DNA from: Nereocystis luetkeana
Taxonomy: Eukaryota > Sar > Phaeophyceae > Laminariales > Laminariaceae
Direction of reading: 5' to 3'
NCBI GenBank assembly: GCA_031213475.1
Contig: JARUPZ010000030.1
Coordinates: 3,965,371 to 4,029,370, forward strand
DNA: 64,000 nucleotides
Below are positions 22,159 to 40,976 of the stretch, one piece after another; the first letter of the stretch is position 1, and the number at the start of each line of letters is the position of its first letter. The notes under the pieces are model-generated. The model saw only the letters and a list, made by a program, of their open reading frames with translations. It was not told where the DNA came from and ran no database searches. The position numbers were made by a program, and so were the translations under genes.

Positions 22159-22936
22159 CTGGCGCGGGTGACCGAGCGTAGTGTTGAATGTAACCTCCAG
22201 ACGCCATCCCCCTCCCCTGCAGTGACAAATTGCACGAATACAGTAGATGTAGCCCAGACCGAAAAACTGACTGGTTGTTGTTGCGTGTTGCGTCAAGTCT
22301 CCGAACCGTCAAGTAGGCACTCTGGTGTCCATTACTACAAGGGTTCTCTGAGGTGCTGCTTCATTCCTGAGTCATTGGCGCCTGTTTTTGTGTCCTCGGG
22401 CTAGACCATGTGATGGCGACGAAATAATGTGAAGAACAAAAACAGCAGCCACAGCCTAAACAGCAACAACATCGGGTGGAACAGTGAACAGTGAGCACCC
22501 CCCCCCCCCCCCCCCCCCTTTTTCTGGTATGAAAACCGCAACTGCTGTCGTCAAGGTTCGTCACGCACTGACAGCAACTACCAGTACCGACGAGACATAT
22601 GTAGTACGTACGTGAATTGAAAGTAAACTTATCCGGGTGTACTACATACAGTAGCTGCATAGTGCCACAAATCGGGATTACATCGCGGTTCGTACGTGGG
22701 TAGATGGGTATATGCATACCGCTCCTGGTACAACCCACGGTGTGAGGAGGTAACCCACCCACCCACCCCCGGACGATTTCTCGCCCCGGCTTTTTCCTCA
22801 CCAAAGGGAGAGACATATCTACACGTAAACGTAGCGGTGGGTTTGGAGATTATCTCGTCGAATTATTTTTCGGACGCGGACGCATCGGTCGGCGTTTGCA
22901 CCGACCCCCGCTGTGGAAAAAATGCATTGTACTATG

Positions 22937-23038
22937 ACGGGGGACCATAGTTAATAGGACCTGTGGTATACATAAAAACCTATATATTTAACCACTTCTA
23001 CTAACAATATTTTGTCCTATTAACTATGCCCCCCCGTA
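22937..23038. mobile_element. Family A short inverted-repeat element
   Basis: ACGGGGGACCATAGTTAATA at the left faces TAACTATGCCCCCCCGTA at the right, with ACAATATTTTGTCCT inside. Confidence 0.85.
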
Positions 23039-23185
23039 ATAGTAGGATTGTTCGCCGTGAGGGTGTGTGTTGCCGTTTCACATGTGCTGCACGGGCCATC
23101 AGCTGCCGGCTGCACCCAAAACTTCAACGACACCTTGTGGATTGATGCACTGTAAAAAGAAGCGCACCGGAGGTAGGCGTGAACT

Positions 23186-23300
23186 CACAAAGCCGCCGGG
23201 TGGATGAAAACACTCGAGAAGCTGACATATTTGTAGATACACGCGTCCAGCCTCTCCGCGAAGGCACGAGCCAACGGGAGTTTGAAATGCAGCGTGCCAA
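23186..23300 (-). other. Possible isolated coding exon
   Basis: On the minus strand a frame reads FKLPLARAFAERLDACIYKY and continues to a GTGAGT donor near 23190. The protein-like composition and good donor are suggestive, but I cannot connect it to another exon or to a family. Treat it as a candidate only. Confidence 0.2.
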
Positions 23301-23345
23301 TTTTGCAGCGTGCCAATTTTGCAGCGTGCCAATTTTGCGGCGTAT
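23289..23345. repeat. 16 bp tandem repeat, about 3.5 copies
   Basis: GCAGCGTGCCAATTTT is repeated three times perfectly, followed by a partial unit. Confidence 0.95.
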
Positions 23346-24418
23346 CTAAAGACTGTAACTGCTGCACCGAAAACATATCTAGAGACTAGAGTCGCCCGGG
23401 AACCCGGGGATGGGACGGGGGGGGGGGGAGGATCTGGATAAGTTCCACCGTGACCTTAAGCTCCAGAATTGATACTTCGCACCCTTTCGGACTGAATTTT
23501 GTCCCTGCTCAAGTGTCGACGCCTTTGACCCGCCGTGGTTCCCCGAGCTACTCTGTTGGGAAATGGAAGATTCGTGCGGGGATTATAGTGAATATCCAAA
23601 CGGTCTTGACCTTCCCGGACAGAGTTTTGCGTAGGATGCCGTCACAAGTACCAGGTATACACCAGGCATCACCGCTCTGGCCGTGAACGTAGTCCACGTA
23701 CGATGGTCTTCATTTTAAGAGCCCAAACGGGGGGGTTTATATCTCTCCCAAGCCTCTAATGGAGTGGGGATGTGTGGGGGCGAGACGTGCCCCTGATCTG
23801 TGTGATGTACTTGCAGCAGTACGCACGTAGCTAGCAGTGTTGTCGCGTGGGAGAGAGACGTGTGACCTGCATGGTCCCATGTATGACTTGTGTTTCCTGG
23901 GTTGCGTCTGTGCTGCTGTACATATCCTATCCTGCGCTACGAGGTACGCACATTGTCATGGCGGCAGGTTAGGATGTGTACAGCACGGCCGATCGTAGTA
24001 TGTCGGAAGCTGTTATCATGCTTTCACGCGCAATCTGTCTCACTGCTGGCTGATTCGGCTTGATTGCCTGGGTTACACAGCAGTATATCGACCTACCAGG
24101 TGCAGTAGAAACGGCGATACGAAAGTGCTTAAATGTCATTTACGATGCGCCTGGGAGAGTCTGCAACACTTGGCTGTTTCGTCAAGTTGCGCGCGTGCGC
24201 GTGTCGCACAGTCCACCCCGGCGTCAGTATACGGGGGCGTTCGTGCATCAACATGTGTTCGAAAAGGTCCTTGGATTACCGCCCAGACTGGGGTATCTCC
24301 TTACCGTATCACTTTTGTCCGTAAACAGAGAGACATGTTGTATACCAATATGTTGTATACCAATAGTCAATCAAAACGTTCCTTATATTTAGGGACAGAG
24401 TGGTATGTTTTAACACGC

Positions 24419-24511
24419 AACCCTTGTAAGACCGCAGTCCCGTTTTGGGGGAAGACCACTCAAATTCTGAGTAGTTTGTCCCCAAAACGGGACTGCTGTC
24501 CTAAAAGGGTC
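24419..24511. mobile_element. Family B short palindromic element
   Basis: AAGACCGCAGTCCCGTTTTGG at the left and CCAAAACGGGACTGCTGTCC at the right, with CAAATTCTGAGTAG in the centre as in the other copies. Confidence 0.8.
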
Positions 24512-24552
24512 AACTTAAGATAAGATACCCTACCCTGGAAACATGTCCTATT

Positions 24553-25385
24553 AGACCTATGCCAATGGAAACACGAAGTTCAAAAGTTTTTTTTCAAATA
24601 TATCGCTTTAAAAAAACAGCCGAAAAATTTCTCGTACCGCCGCTGTGGGAAAAAAAGAGAAAAATGTTTGATTTTTTCTTTTTTTCCCCCCAACGGCTGC
24701 AGGCGGCGCAATTTGTGTTTTTCTGGTCGCAATTTGTCAACACGGTGATCGAAACCAGCTCGTGCGACGATCGACGCTCGATCTCGACATAGACTCAGCC
24801 CACGGCCAACCCACTCGGTATCTGGCAAGCCCAACGAGTATAGATGACGGCCTCGAAGATATCAGGCGGATCCATGGTCTAGGGGGCGAGAGCTTGCCGG
24901 CGGCGTCCTACGGTATCCTCCCAAACCTGGAAAAAAGTCTATTTTTTGCCATTCGAGACGGATGGAGAAATTTTGTCTTCTGTTTTGTGCAAACCAGCGG
25001 CCAAATGTTTTTTATCACACGCCTGGTCAGCTCCCGCCACAAGGCACCGGCCATGGTGTGAAGACGGTGACCCTAGGGTGGGTCGGAGCCCCTAACGAGC
25101 GCACTCCGTTCAGAATTCATGACGCAATCGTTGGTTTTGTTGATCGATGTCTGTCGAGGACTCGGAATCTCGCCGCTTCGAACCAAAGATCGGCCTGAGT
25201 TTTTCTCAAGCCGATGTTGGCCCAACATCGGCCCCAGATTTGCTTTTTTCGGGCTTTTCCCAAAAGTTGGGAACTTTGTTTTTTTTTTAGGTGGCCCATA
25301 AGAAGCGTGTTCTGATTTTTTTCGGCGGGTATCTTTGAAATTCAAACTTTTTATTGCAACTTCGCTGTACCATTGGCATAGGTCT
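24553..25385 (+). mobile_element. Family E inverted-repeat element, copy 3 (best preserved)
   Basis: 833 bp. AGACCTATGCCAATGG is exact and inverted at both ends, with GAAGTT six bases further in at each end. The internal sequence is shared with copies at 2934 and 10284. No transposase is seen. A family A element starts two bases after its right end. Confidence 0.85.
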
Positions 25386-25386
25386 T

Positions 25387-25488
25387 ACGGGGGACCATAG
25401 TAAATAGGATCAAATGTTGTTAGTAAAAATAGGGAAATATATTGGTTTTTGTGTATGCCGTAGGTCCTATTTTCTATGGTCCCCCGTA
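25387..25488. mobile_element. Family A short inverted-repeat element
   Basis: ACGGGGGACCATAGTAAATA at the left faces TTTCTATGGTCCCCCGTAA at the right. It directly abuts the family E element. Confidence 0.85.
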
Positions 25489-25878
25489 ATAGATGGTGCA
25501 GATTTTTTTGGCTCCCACCGGGCAACATGAGCTACTACTACTACAGCTTTATTGGTACCAATCAGGCGTGGCATCTGCCCCAGAGTGTACGTGGATCATC
25601 AGGTCGGATTCGATTACCTGTCCTGCATACCTTATGACACTATCACACTACGGTGATGAGATAACACACCCCCTCGGACGATTTTTCAAAGCTGGGTTTC
25701 TCGACAACTGGGAGGGCGTACTGAGTACGAACAGCGATACGTCCATACAACCTTCTCGACAAAATATTTCCAGAGCCCACCGTTTTCAGTGCGTGTGCCC
25801 CCCTTAAGACATGTTTTGGAGGAAACCGGGTCTGAAATTCGTCTCAGGGGGTAGTGTGTCATCTTGATTGTACTTCAA

Positions 25879-25985
25879 CGCGGGACCATAGTAAATAAGA
25901 CCTACGGTACAGAAAAAAAAACTCGATGTTTCCCTTTTTTTACTACAGTAAAAATATATGGTCCTATTTACCATGGCCCCCCGTA
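25879..25985. mobile_element. Family A short inverted-repeat element
   Basis: ACGCGGGACCATAGTAAATA at the left and TTACCATGGCCCCCCGTA at the right. It lies about 320 bp upstream of the Rab1 start. Confidence 0.8.
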
Positions 25986-26301
25986 AATGTATTGTCCGGG
26001 TATATATATAGCGGGTATGTGACGCCGACCGCCGCTGCCTGATACGTGCGCAGCGGGCGTCGTCGTGATTTCGTGCCTTTGTGGACGAATTTGGCACAAT
26101 GAAACTCGATCATCGCCGCTGTTGGGGTAGAAGCTGTGCTGTGTTTTTGTCTTGTTTTTTTGCCGTTTCCTTCTCCTATGGTTGTTGTATCGGGATCGGT
26201 TGTGATATTGTTACATATTCAATGGGAATCGGTTATGGCGGAAGGCTTGGCTACCATATAACGCACCCGAGCTGTTACTGTTAAAAGCCTTTTTGTTCTT
26301 C

Positions 26302-34072
<7,771 letters not shown>

Positions 34073-35890
34073 ACATCTTATCTTCTTCCCCCGCTGGTTG
34101 TTGTCGTAGGGGAGGGGAGAGGGGGGGGGGGGGCAGGGAGGAGGGGGGGAGGATAGGGTACACCCTTCGGCCTCTAGGACGGGGGGGAGAGGGCAGGGAG
34201 GGGAGAGATAGGATAATACCCTCGTTGTTTTTTTGTCTCGCCCTGCTCTTCTTGCCAGCCGGAAAGGGGGGGAGGAGAGGAGGGGGAGGGGGGATAGGAT
34301 AGCCCCCCCCCCGCCCAATGTTTTTGTCTCGCCCTGCTCCTCTTGCCACTAGTCAGGCGAACAGAAGGCTTTATCGAAGGACTGGAGGCTTGACACCGTT
34401 CCTAGGTTCGAGGCGGTGCGTTCGTGCGCGTTTGTGGACGAGGAGGGAAGGTTTTCGAAAGTCTGAGGAGGGGAGCAGGGGGAGGGGAGTGGTGGGGGTG
34501 GTTGATTGTGTGGGTTTTGCACTCGTTTTTGTGAGCGTTTCGGATAGGGGGATCGACAACACGTATCCTGCGTGTAACATCGTTAAGGAAACCTTCCCCC
34601 CATTGTACAACTGGGTGGGTGCCTGCAACGGGGTTTCTACAACCGTAACCTAGCAGGATAGGGGGGGGGGGGAGGGGGGGGGGGTAGGGGGGAGGAGGAT
34701 GTAGTCGCCGTGTCATGGCTCTCCTGGAAAAACGGGTGGACGTTTTTGGGCAGGCGGTTGGGGGTCAGGCGCGGGTGGCCCAGCGTCGCGGTTTCGTGGG
34801 GTGTTGTTTACACGCGTGGTGATAGTGGCTCAGGGGGGGACTACGTCGCCGCCGCCACAACCGTCTGGCGGTCCATTGCCCACAGGCTGTGTTATTTCAA
34901 ACGCGCTTCCGAAGGTCAGGAACAGGGCAACCGGACGACGACGAATGTTTTTTTGTCCACATCTGAACTCCGATGGCGGGGGGGGGGGGGGGGGGGGGGG
35001 CTCTGCGTGAAGAAAACAAAAAAAAACAGGCAAAACGAAGAGAGGAAAGTAACGGTTCTTTCGAGAGACGTTTTTTTGTTGTTGTAGTGTACCCGCACTG
35101 GGTTCAAAGGGAGGCTGGTTCAGAAGCAGGCCTTGGCGTCCGTCGCTTTGTTGAAGTTTTATGTGCCGTGTTTATTTAGCGCGCGGTAAATATATGCGAA
35201 TGGTATAGGTTCATAACGGGGCGATGGGCGCTCCCCTTCATCGGCGGTAATCTTCGTTCGGGGAATGGCGGTTTGTGCCCCCCCCCCCGTCTCCCCGTCG
35301 TGTGATTCCCCCCACCGCTTTCTTGCCTCCCACCAAACAAACACAAAGGCTAAATAGCGGCGGGCTGTTGCTATGTTGGAGCGGCACGGCGGGAAGTGCA
35401 TTTCAGGAAGGTTTGCGGGCTCTTTTGTCTGCCCGCCTTGGGGCTGTCTGTTCTTTTGGTTTGGTCTGTGCGCTTGTTTCAGGCACGAGATGTCCGTCCC
35501 TCGTTTTCTTCTGAGGGGGGGGGGGGCACTTCTTAATGTACGCTTTTTTTTTTTGCTGGTTCTTCTCTCATCGTCATGGTCTTATCTATCCAGCCTCTCT
35601 AGGTCCGTCCAGGCTCTTTCGCGCATGCATCAATAGTGCGTGCTGATCATGCTGATTACGTACATGTGCCAGGTGTTTTGTTGTGTACGTGCAACATTAT
35701 TGTGCGTAAAAACCAAACGCATGGACACTGCTGCTGCTGCTGTCTGGTCCATTTTCCCAAGGAATCCACCCTCGCCCCTAGGGTTGCGTAGGGTTCCTAA
35801 GGCTGTGTGTATATCCCCTGAGACTGATGTTACACGCTTTACGCGAGCACAATTAGGCAACATCGACATGAGACAACAATCAACTCTCCC
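34073..35890 (+). other. Rab1 3' flank, G-rich, no gene seen
   Basis: A purine-rich tract at 34105-34310 and further G runs at 34660-34700 and 34978-35000 follow the stop codon. TTTTTGTCTCGCCCTGCTC occurs twice (34230 and 34320), so part is an old duplication. It is probably 3' untranslated and flanking sequence. Open frames here are short and G-run driven. Confidence 0.5.
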
Positions 35891-35909
35891 CCACTCTTCT
35901 TGACTGGAG

Positions 35910-38190
35910 TCCGGGAGATGGCTCCAAGATGCAGACCCGGCAGGACGATCGTGGCGAAAGCTCGAGAGGATGATGACACTGAGCCCAGGGAGGCAGCTTT
36001 TGCTGAACGCCGACTAACATACACAGCAGCAACAGCAGTAGTAGTAGACCCGGTCGGGTAGGAAGTGCTCGCTGCAGCAGCGTTGTTGTTTCGGTGGTCG
36101 CTGAGATTGAGCGCTCTGCCGTTACACGTTTTACGCGAGAAAATATCCAATATCCACAATCCACCGCATTATTATAAGTTGGTGGGTGGGGCAAGGGTGG
36201 GAACTCAAGAGACGGCCCCCGAGTCCAAGGCCAGCATTGCTGAAAGCCGAGATACGTGCAGCGGCAGTATCGTACCTGGTACCTGGTACCTGGTAGGTGA
36301 CAACCCGGTCAGATAGAAGAGGTGCTCGCTGGAGCAGCATCGTTACTGTTATGGTGGCTGTTGAATTAGAGAGCTCGGCCGTTATACGCTGAACGTGAGA
36401 AATGATCCAAAATCCATCTCATTCACCACTCATTCCAAATGCTCTTTGCGGGGGGCTGAAAACAAGAAGTGAGTAGTAAGAGATGGCTCCAAGGCGCAGA
36501 CCCTGCAGAATAATTGTGGCGAAGGGCTTTTACAGCAGTAGAGATGCCGACACCGAACCCAGGGCCAGCTTCGCTGAACACCGAGCTACAGAATACAGCA
36601 TGTACCATGCATCAATATTATTGGCGATGACCCAGTCGGACAGAAGGTGCTCGCTGCAAGCAGCGTCGATGTTTTGGTGGCTGCTGAGTTGGAGCGCTCG
36701 GCCGTTTTACCAATCACGCGAGAAAAAATCCAATATCCACGCGGAAACATATCCCGAAAGCACCACGACTGACTGTCGATTGTAATAAACAGTAGTAGGC
36801 GAGATTAACACGTGCCTGGTACGTTTTTTTTGTTGATTACCTGGTATATAGCACAACAAGTCTACCTGTTATACCTCTCAGTCAGCTGACTGAGTGCTCT
36901 ATTAATAGCAGGTAGAGCGACATGTTCAACAACACCATCTGCCGTGAGGGTTGCCGCAGCGCTTGCCGCAGGGCTTGCCGCGCCAAACGTTCCGCTGTAT
37001 GACATGACACATGTCGTAGGCTGCATGTCGTGGGCTGCATGATGGCATTGTATGTCGTCGTGGCATGCTGTGGGTGCTACTACTATTACGGTGGACCATA
37101 GTTAATACCTGGTAGGACCAAATATTGTTAGCAAAAATAGCGAAATATAGAGGTTTTTGATTGCACCGTAGGTCCTATTAACTATGGTCCCCCGTAATAC
37201 TACTACTACTACTACTACTACTACTCTGCCGTGAGTTGCCGCGGCATGTCATGGGGCACTGCTGCGGAACTGCCACGGAAAAGTCAAAGAACGCCGAGCT
37301 ACACCACATACAGGTGACGAGCCGGTCAAGAGAGAAGGTGGGAGATAGTGCTCGCTGATGTAGCACCGTTGTTCACGGGTATCTGTTGTAGAGGATTTCG
37401 AGCGCTCGGCCGTTAAACACGCGAGAAGATATCAAAATATAATATTAACGCCTCACTCAAAATGTTGTTTTGAAAGCCAAGATACACTGCTCCTAGTTCC
37501 AAGGTGCAAATCCGGAACGAAGATCGATCGTGGCGAAAGCTGATAGGATGATAACACTGAGCCCAGGGCCTTACTCAACGCCAAGCTGCTGTGCATGCTG
37601 GCGACGAGTCGGTGGTACAATTGGATCACGGGTGTCCGTTGTACAGGAGTTCGAGCGCTCGGCCGTTATGCGCTCGACGCGAAGATATATCAAAATGAAA
37701 TGCCCACCTTTCACTATCGGAAAGCCAAGATATTATACTGGTCCAAGATCCAAGTTGCAGATCCGGAACGACGATCGATCATGGCGAAAGCCGATAAGAT
37801 GACAGCACCGATCCCATGGCCAGCTTGATGAACGCCAAGCTGCTGTACATATAGGCGTTGAGTCGATGAATGGAAGGTGGGGGATAGTGTTCGCTGCTGT
37901 AGCTCATTTTTTTCGCGAGTGGCCGTTGTAGAAGAGGAGTTTTAGAGCGCTCGGCCGTGTTGTACGCTGCGCGGGAGAAAATATCCAATCAAATATCCAG
38001 CATCATCACTGCTGTTGACGGGAAGCCGAGGGATTGGTCCGAGACCCCACATAAAGAAGACCCGTCAGAACAATTATGACGGAATCTTGCAGTACAGCAG
38101 TAGAGGATGGCGACACCGACCCCAGGGCCAGCTTGGCAGATCGCCGACCTAGATGCAGGAGTCGTATCATAGGTGATGAGCCAGTCATTC
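35910..38190. repeat. Degenerate satellite array, about 250-300 bp unit
   Basis: About seven diverged units begin near 35910, 36206, 36480, 37240 (broken), 37466, 37722 and 38018. Recurring landmarks are CCAAG-TGCAGA-CCGG-A, ATCGTGGCGAAAGC, ACACTGAGCCCAGGGCCAGC, GAACGCCGAGCTAC, GTGCTCGCTGCAGCAGC, GAGCGCTCGGCCGTT and GAGAA-ATATCCAATATCCA. A family A element is inserted at 37088-37196. I see no conserved reading frame. Confidence 0.85.
37088..37196. mobile_element. Family A element inside the satellite
   Basis: ACGGTGGACCATAGTTAATA at the left and TTAACTATGGTCCCCCGTA at the right. A (TAC)n run follows directly. Confidence 0.85.
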
Positions 38191-38525
38191 GGCCTACAGA
38201 TAGATAGATGGAGCCGCGCGCCGCGACACCAATCAGGACGCGAACAAATAATTTCCTTACGCTTGACAAGGCTGCTTGTTTCACATCAGCGACAGTACGT
38301 GGGATCCGGCAACGCCGCGGGCGCGGAACTAGAGTAACACAATCGGAACTCATGAACCTGAGGGCCCTCGGCCAGACTAGTTTTATCCATGCCCGCCCAT
38401 GAACGACGGGGACAACGGAGCCTCTAAACACGACACCTCGAACACTACACTCACTTGTGGTACTACTTTTTTGGACAGCATGGGGCTGGGCAAGTCTGCT
38501 GGAAATCTGCACCGAGCTCGTAGCT
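38191..38525. other. No gene seen between satellite and family B element
   Basis: Frames are open on both strands, but the longest one runs through satellite sequence and has no recognisable domain. Confidence 0.3.
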
Positions 38526-38617
38526 CCCCTTTAGAACCGCAGTCCCGTTTTGGGGACAAACTACTTAAAATTTAAGGGGTTTGTCCCCACATATGGGACT
38601 GCGGTTCTAAAGGGGTT
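38526..38617. mobile_element. Family B short palindromic element
   Basis: CCCCTTTAGAACCGCAGTCCC at the left is a near-perfect inverted match to GGGACTGCGGTTCTAAAGGGG at the right. Confidence 0.9.
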
Positions 38618-38843
38618 ATTAAGGTGATCGCGGCGGCTGAACCTCGTAAGCCCTATAATACGGCATCGGAAACCGTCGTCCTCCCTGTTTCTTTACATGC
38701 GCGGTCCTGACAGGATATAGCGATAGGAGTGAGGATGCAGTGAGTGTGCATGGCAGACGACAGCACCACCCGTCGTGCCGGGGGACTGAGTTGCGGCCTG
38801 TCTTCCGCAGGGGCGGTGTCAAGGCAACGAAGGAGTCACGGGA

Positions 38844-39103
38844 GGGCTAAGGGTCATCCTTATCGGAGAGCTGTTTTTCCAAATTTTCGACATGTTTTTC
38901 GCGCAATTTTTTAATCTTCCATATTATTTTCCTGGGTTTTTTTCCCCCAAATATTAGAATGTTAAACGAACTTGATATTCTTGCTTCTGGAGAATTTCAC
39001 GAATAGTGACAGAACGCCTCCGTATATCGATACATATCTCCAATTATTTCCAAACTTTGGAAATTTAGGAAAAAAAGCTCTCCGATAAGAATGAGCCTAA
39101 CCC
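38844..39103. mobile_element. Inverted-repeat element (family I), about 260 bp
   Basis: CATCCTTATCGGAGAGCT near the left end and AGCTCTCCGATAAGAATG near the right end are inverted. The match continues outward through GGG(C/T)TAAG and inward through a poly-T/A stretch. Interior is AT-rich with no frame. Confidence 0.75.
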
Positions 39104-40740
39104 GGCGTCTGACGAACAACAATAATATACTTGGCTGCACGAGGGGCAGTATGGTTGGACTGCGTAGCATCGACTTCCCGTTACCACCAATCCACCTGCA
39201 TGGATATGTACATGACATAAAATCATGGGGTTCGAAGTATCGCCGCAAGTAGAGTGCAACACACCACCGCATAATAGCAGCTCAGCAAAAGCCGGCTGGA
39301 CTCCCGCACAGCCCGTCGTTCGTGCGGTTGCAATATTTTGGCAGACTAGAACTAGCTGTCGCGCGTGACTCGATGCCACGTTGTGACGCGTACGCGACCA
39401 ACAAAGAGAGCGCAGAGGGGTGATCCCGTGCGCGGTGTACGGGTGCTATGTCTCACTAATGTGTGTTCATCGATGTTGCCGGTATACGAATAGTACAGTG
39501 AGCGAGTCACTTATGGCGTGGATGCAGTACTGAAATTCAAGGAAAGGCGTACAAGGTTAGCCTACAGTAGTCAGGGCTCTCTACCTCACCACCATAAAAA
39601 CAGCGAGGACCAAGCGCTCGACGCGTTGACACAGCCGTCCAAGATGTTGCCGTGCCGAATGGGTTACAGCATGTGCAGTGTACTCAAGAGTCAAGAGTCG
39701 AAACTCACAGTAGGATAAAGGTAAATATTGGCATTCCCTCCATATTACTATTAATACCACCATAGAGTAGCCGTAGCTTTACAGTATGATATGTCTACTA
39801 CATTATCAGAGCACTAGGTACTTACCAGGTGTCTACAAGCCGCAAACGAAACATTAGCCGCACCACTCCCTACAACGCCCAATATCTCTCGCGTTGGCCG
39901 ACGGTTGCTGCAGCAGGGATAGGTGTTGCATTGGTGGGAAGGAGCGATGTCAGCCTCGGCACTCGCACCGCAACCCCATCAAACAAAAAACACCAGTATT
40001 AACGCTACGTAGAACAGATATGTTGATTCTGTTGTTTACCCCTAGCCTCCCTCCCAGCCAAGAAGAGAACGACGCGAGTTCGGGTTTATCACGCGCACTA
40101 CGGTTTTTAGACCGCGGGCGTTAATATTGTTAGTGTTGTTGCTGCTGTTGTTGCTGCCGCTGTTGCTGCTGGGCGTTCGGTTCAGCGTCTCGTCGTCTCC
40201 ACGACGCCAGCAAAACTTTGCCTACGACATATGGTCAACCGGCTACCCTAACCGGCAAGTATCAGCGGCTGCGAACGCTCACTCGCATATCGCGGTCTTC
40301 CACCAAAAGAGACAACGCTTGACAACTTGATTCGGAAGAAGCGGTACATTGTAATACTTTCCCACAGCACCCTCCCCAGCCAACGCACATGTGGACAGAA
40401 AAACGAAGAGTCGTCGACCACATGCGAGCAACTGGTCCCGCATAAACGACGCCTTCTCATGGCTCCGTTATAACAATGTTATAAAAATGTTTTGGCACCG
40501 GTCCACGTCGGCCTGCGACGGTCCGTCCGCCCACCCATATGTTAACAAGGGCGCGGCAACCTATTTACCACCGCCCTACGCAAAACAGAAACGCTTCCTC
40601 TCGACGCCGCCCAAGCACAACACGGCTCAGATACAGCGCGAACAGCAGCACCAACACCACGTAATAGACTACAGTAGATGCCGTATGCTCGCTCAGCCTG
40701 AAACAATACTACCCGCAAATACACGAAGCGCCTGCAACAC
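39104..40740. other. Unassigned region downstream of the methyltransferase
   Basis: No domain or repeat family is recognised except a TTG/CTG-rich patch at 40125-40175. It may include the methyltransferase 3' untranslated region near its right end. Confidence 0.3.
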
Positions 40741-40749
40741 GCCCTTCGT

Positions 40750-40925
40750 GAGAGGGGGGAGCGGGGACGGCAAATACGCCCTGTCCTTAACCACGACTGC
40801 ACAAACAAATCCTCCAGCTGTTCGACGAAACGGGGGGGGGGAGCGGGGACGGCCAGTACACCGATGTCTTATCCTAAACCACGTCTGCACCGAACAAAAA
40901 ACTCCAGCTGCTCCACAAAAATCCA
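40750..40925. repeat. Diverged direct duplication, about 90 bp
   Basis: GGGGGAGCGGGGACGG occurs at about 40757 and 40838. Each is followed by TACNCC, a CTTA-CC-ACGTCTGCAC-like stretch and CTCCAGCTG. It falls just past the methyltransferase stop codon. Confidence 0.6.
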
Positions 40926-40976
40926 GGGAAACTGCAGCTGGCCCAATCCATCTCAAACCATTTTTAAACTGCGCTC

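Noticed and set aside
22361-22816. 151-codon minus-strand frame
   Set aside because: Contains a run of G-tract glycines and cysteine-rich low-complexity sequence. No family resemblance.
23289-23345. CRISPR-like short repeats
   Set aside because: Head-to-tail 16 bp units without spacers, in a eukaryotic context. This is a plain tandem repeat.
38006-38512. 168-codon minus-strand frame
   Set aside because: It overlaps the last satellite unit and has no recognisable protein signal.
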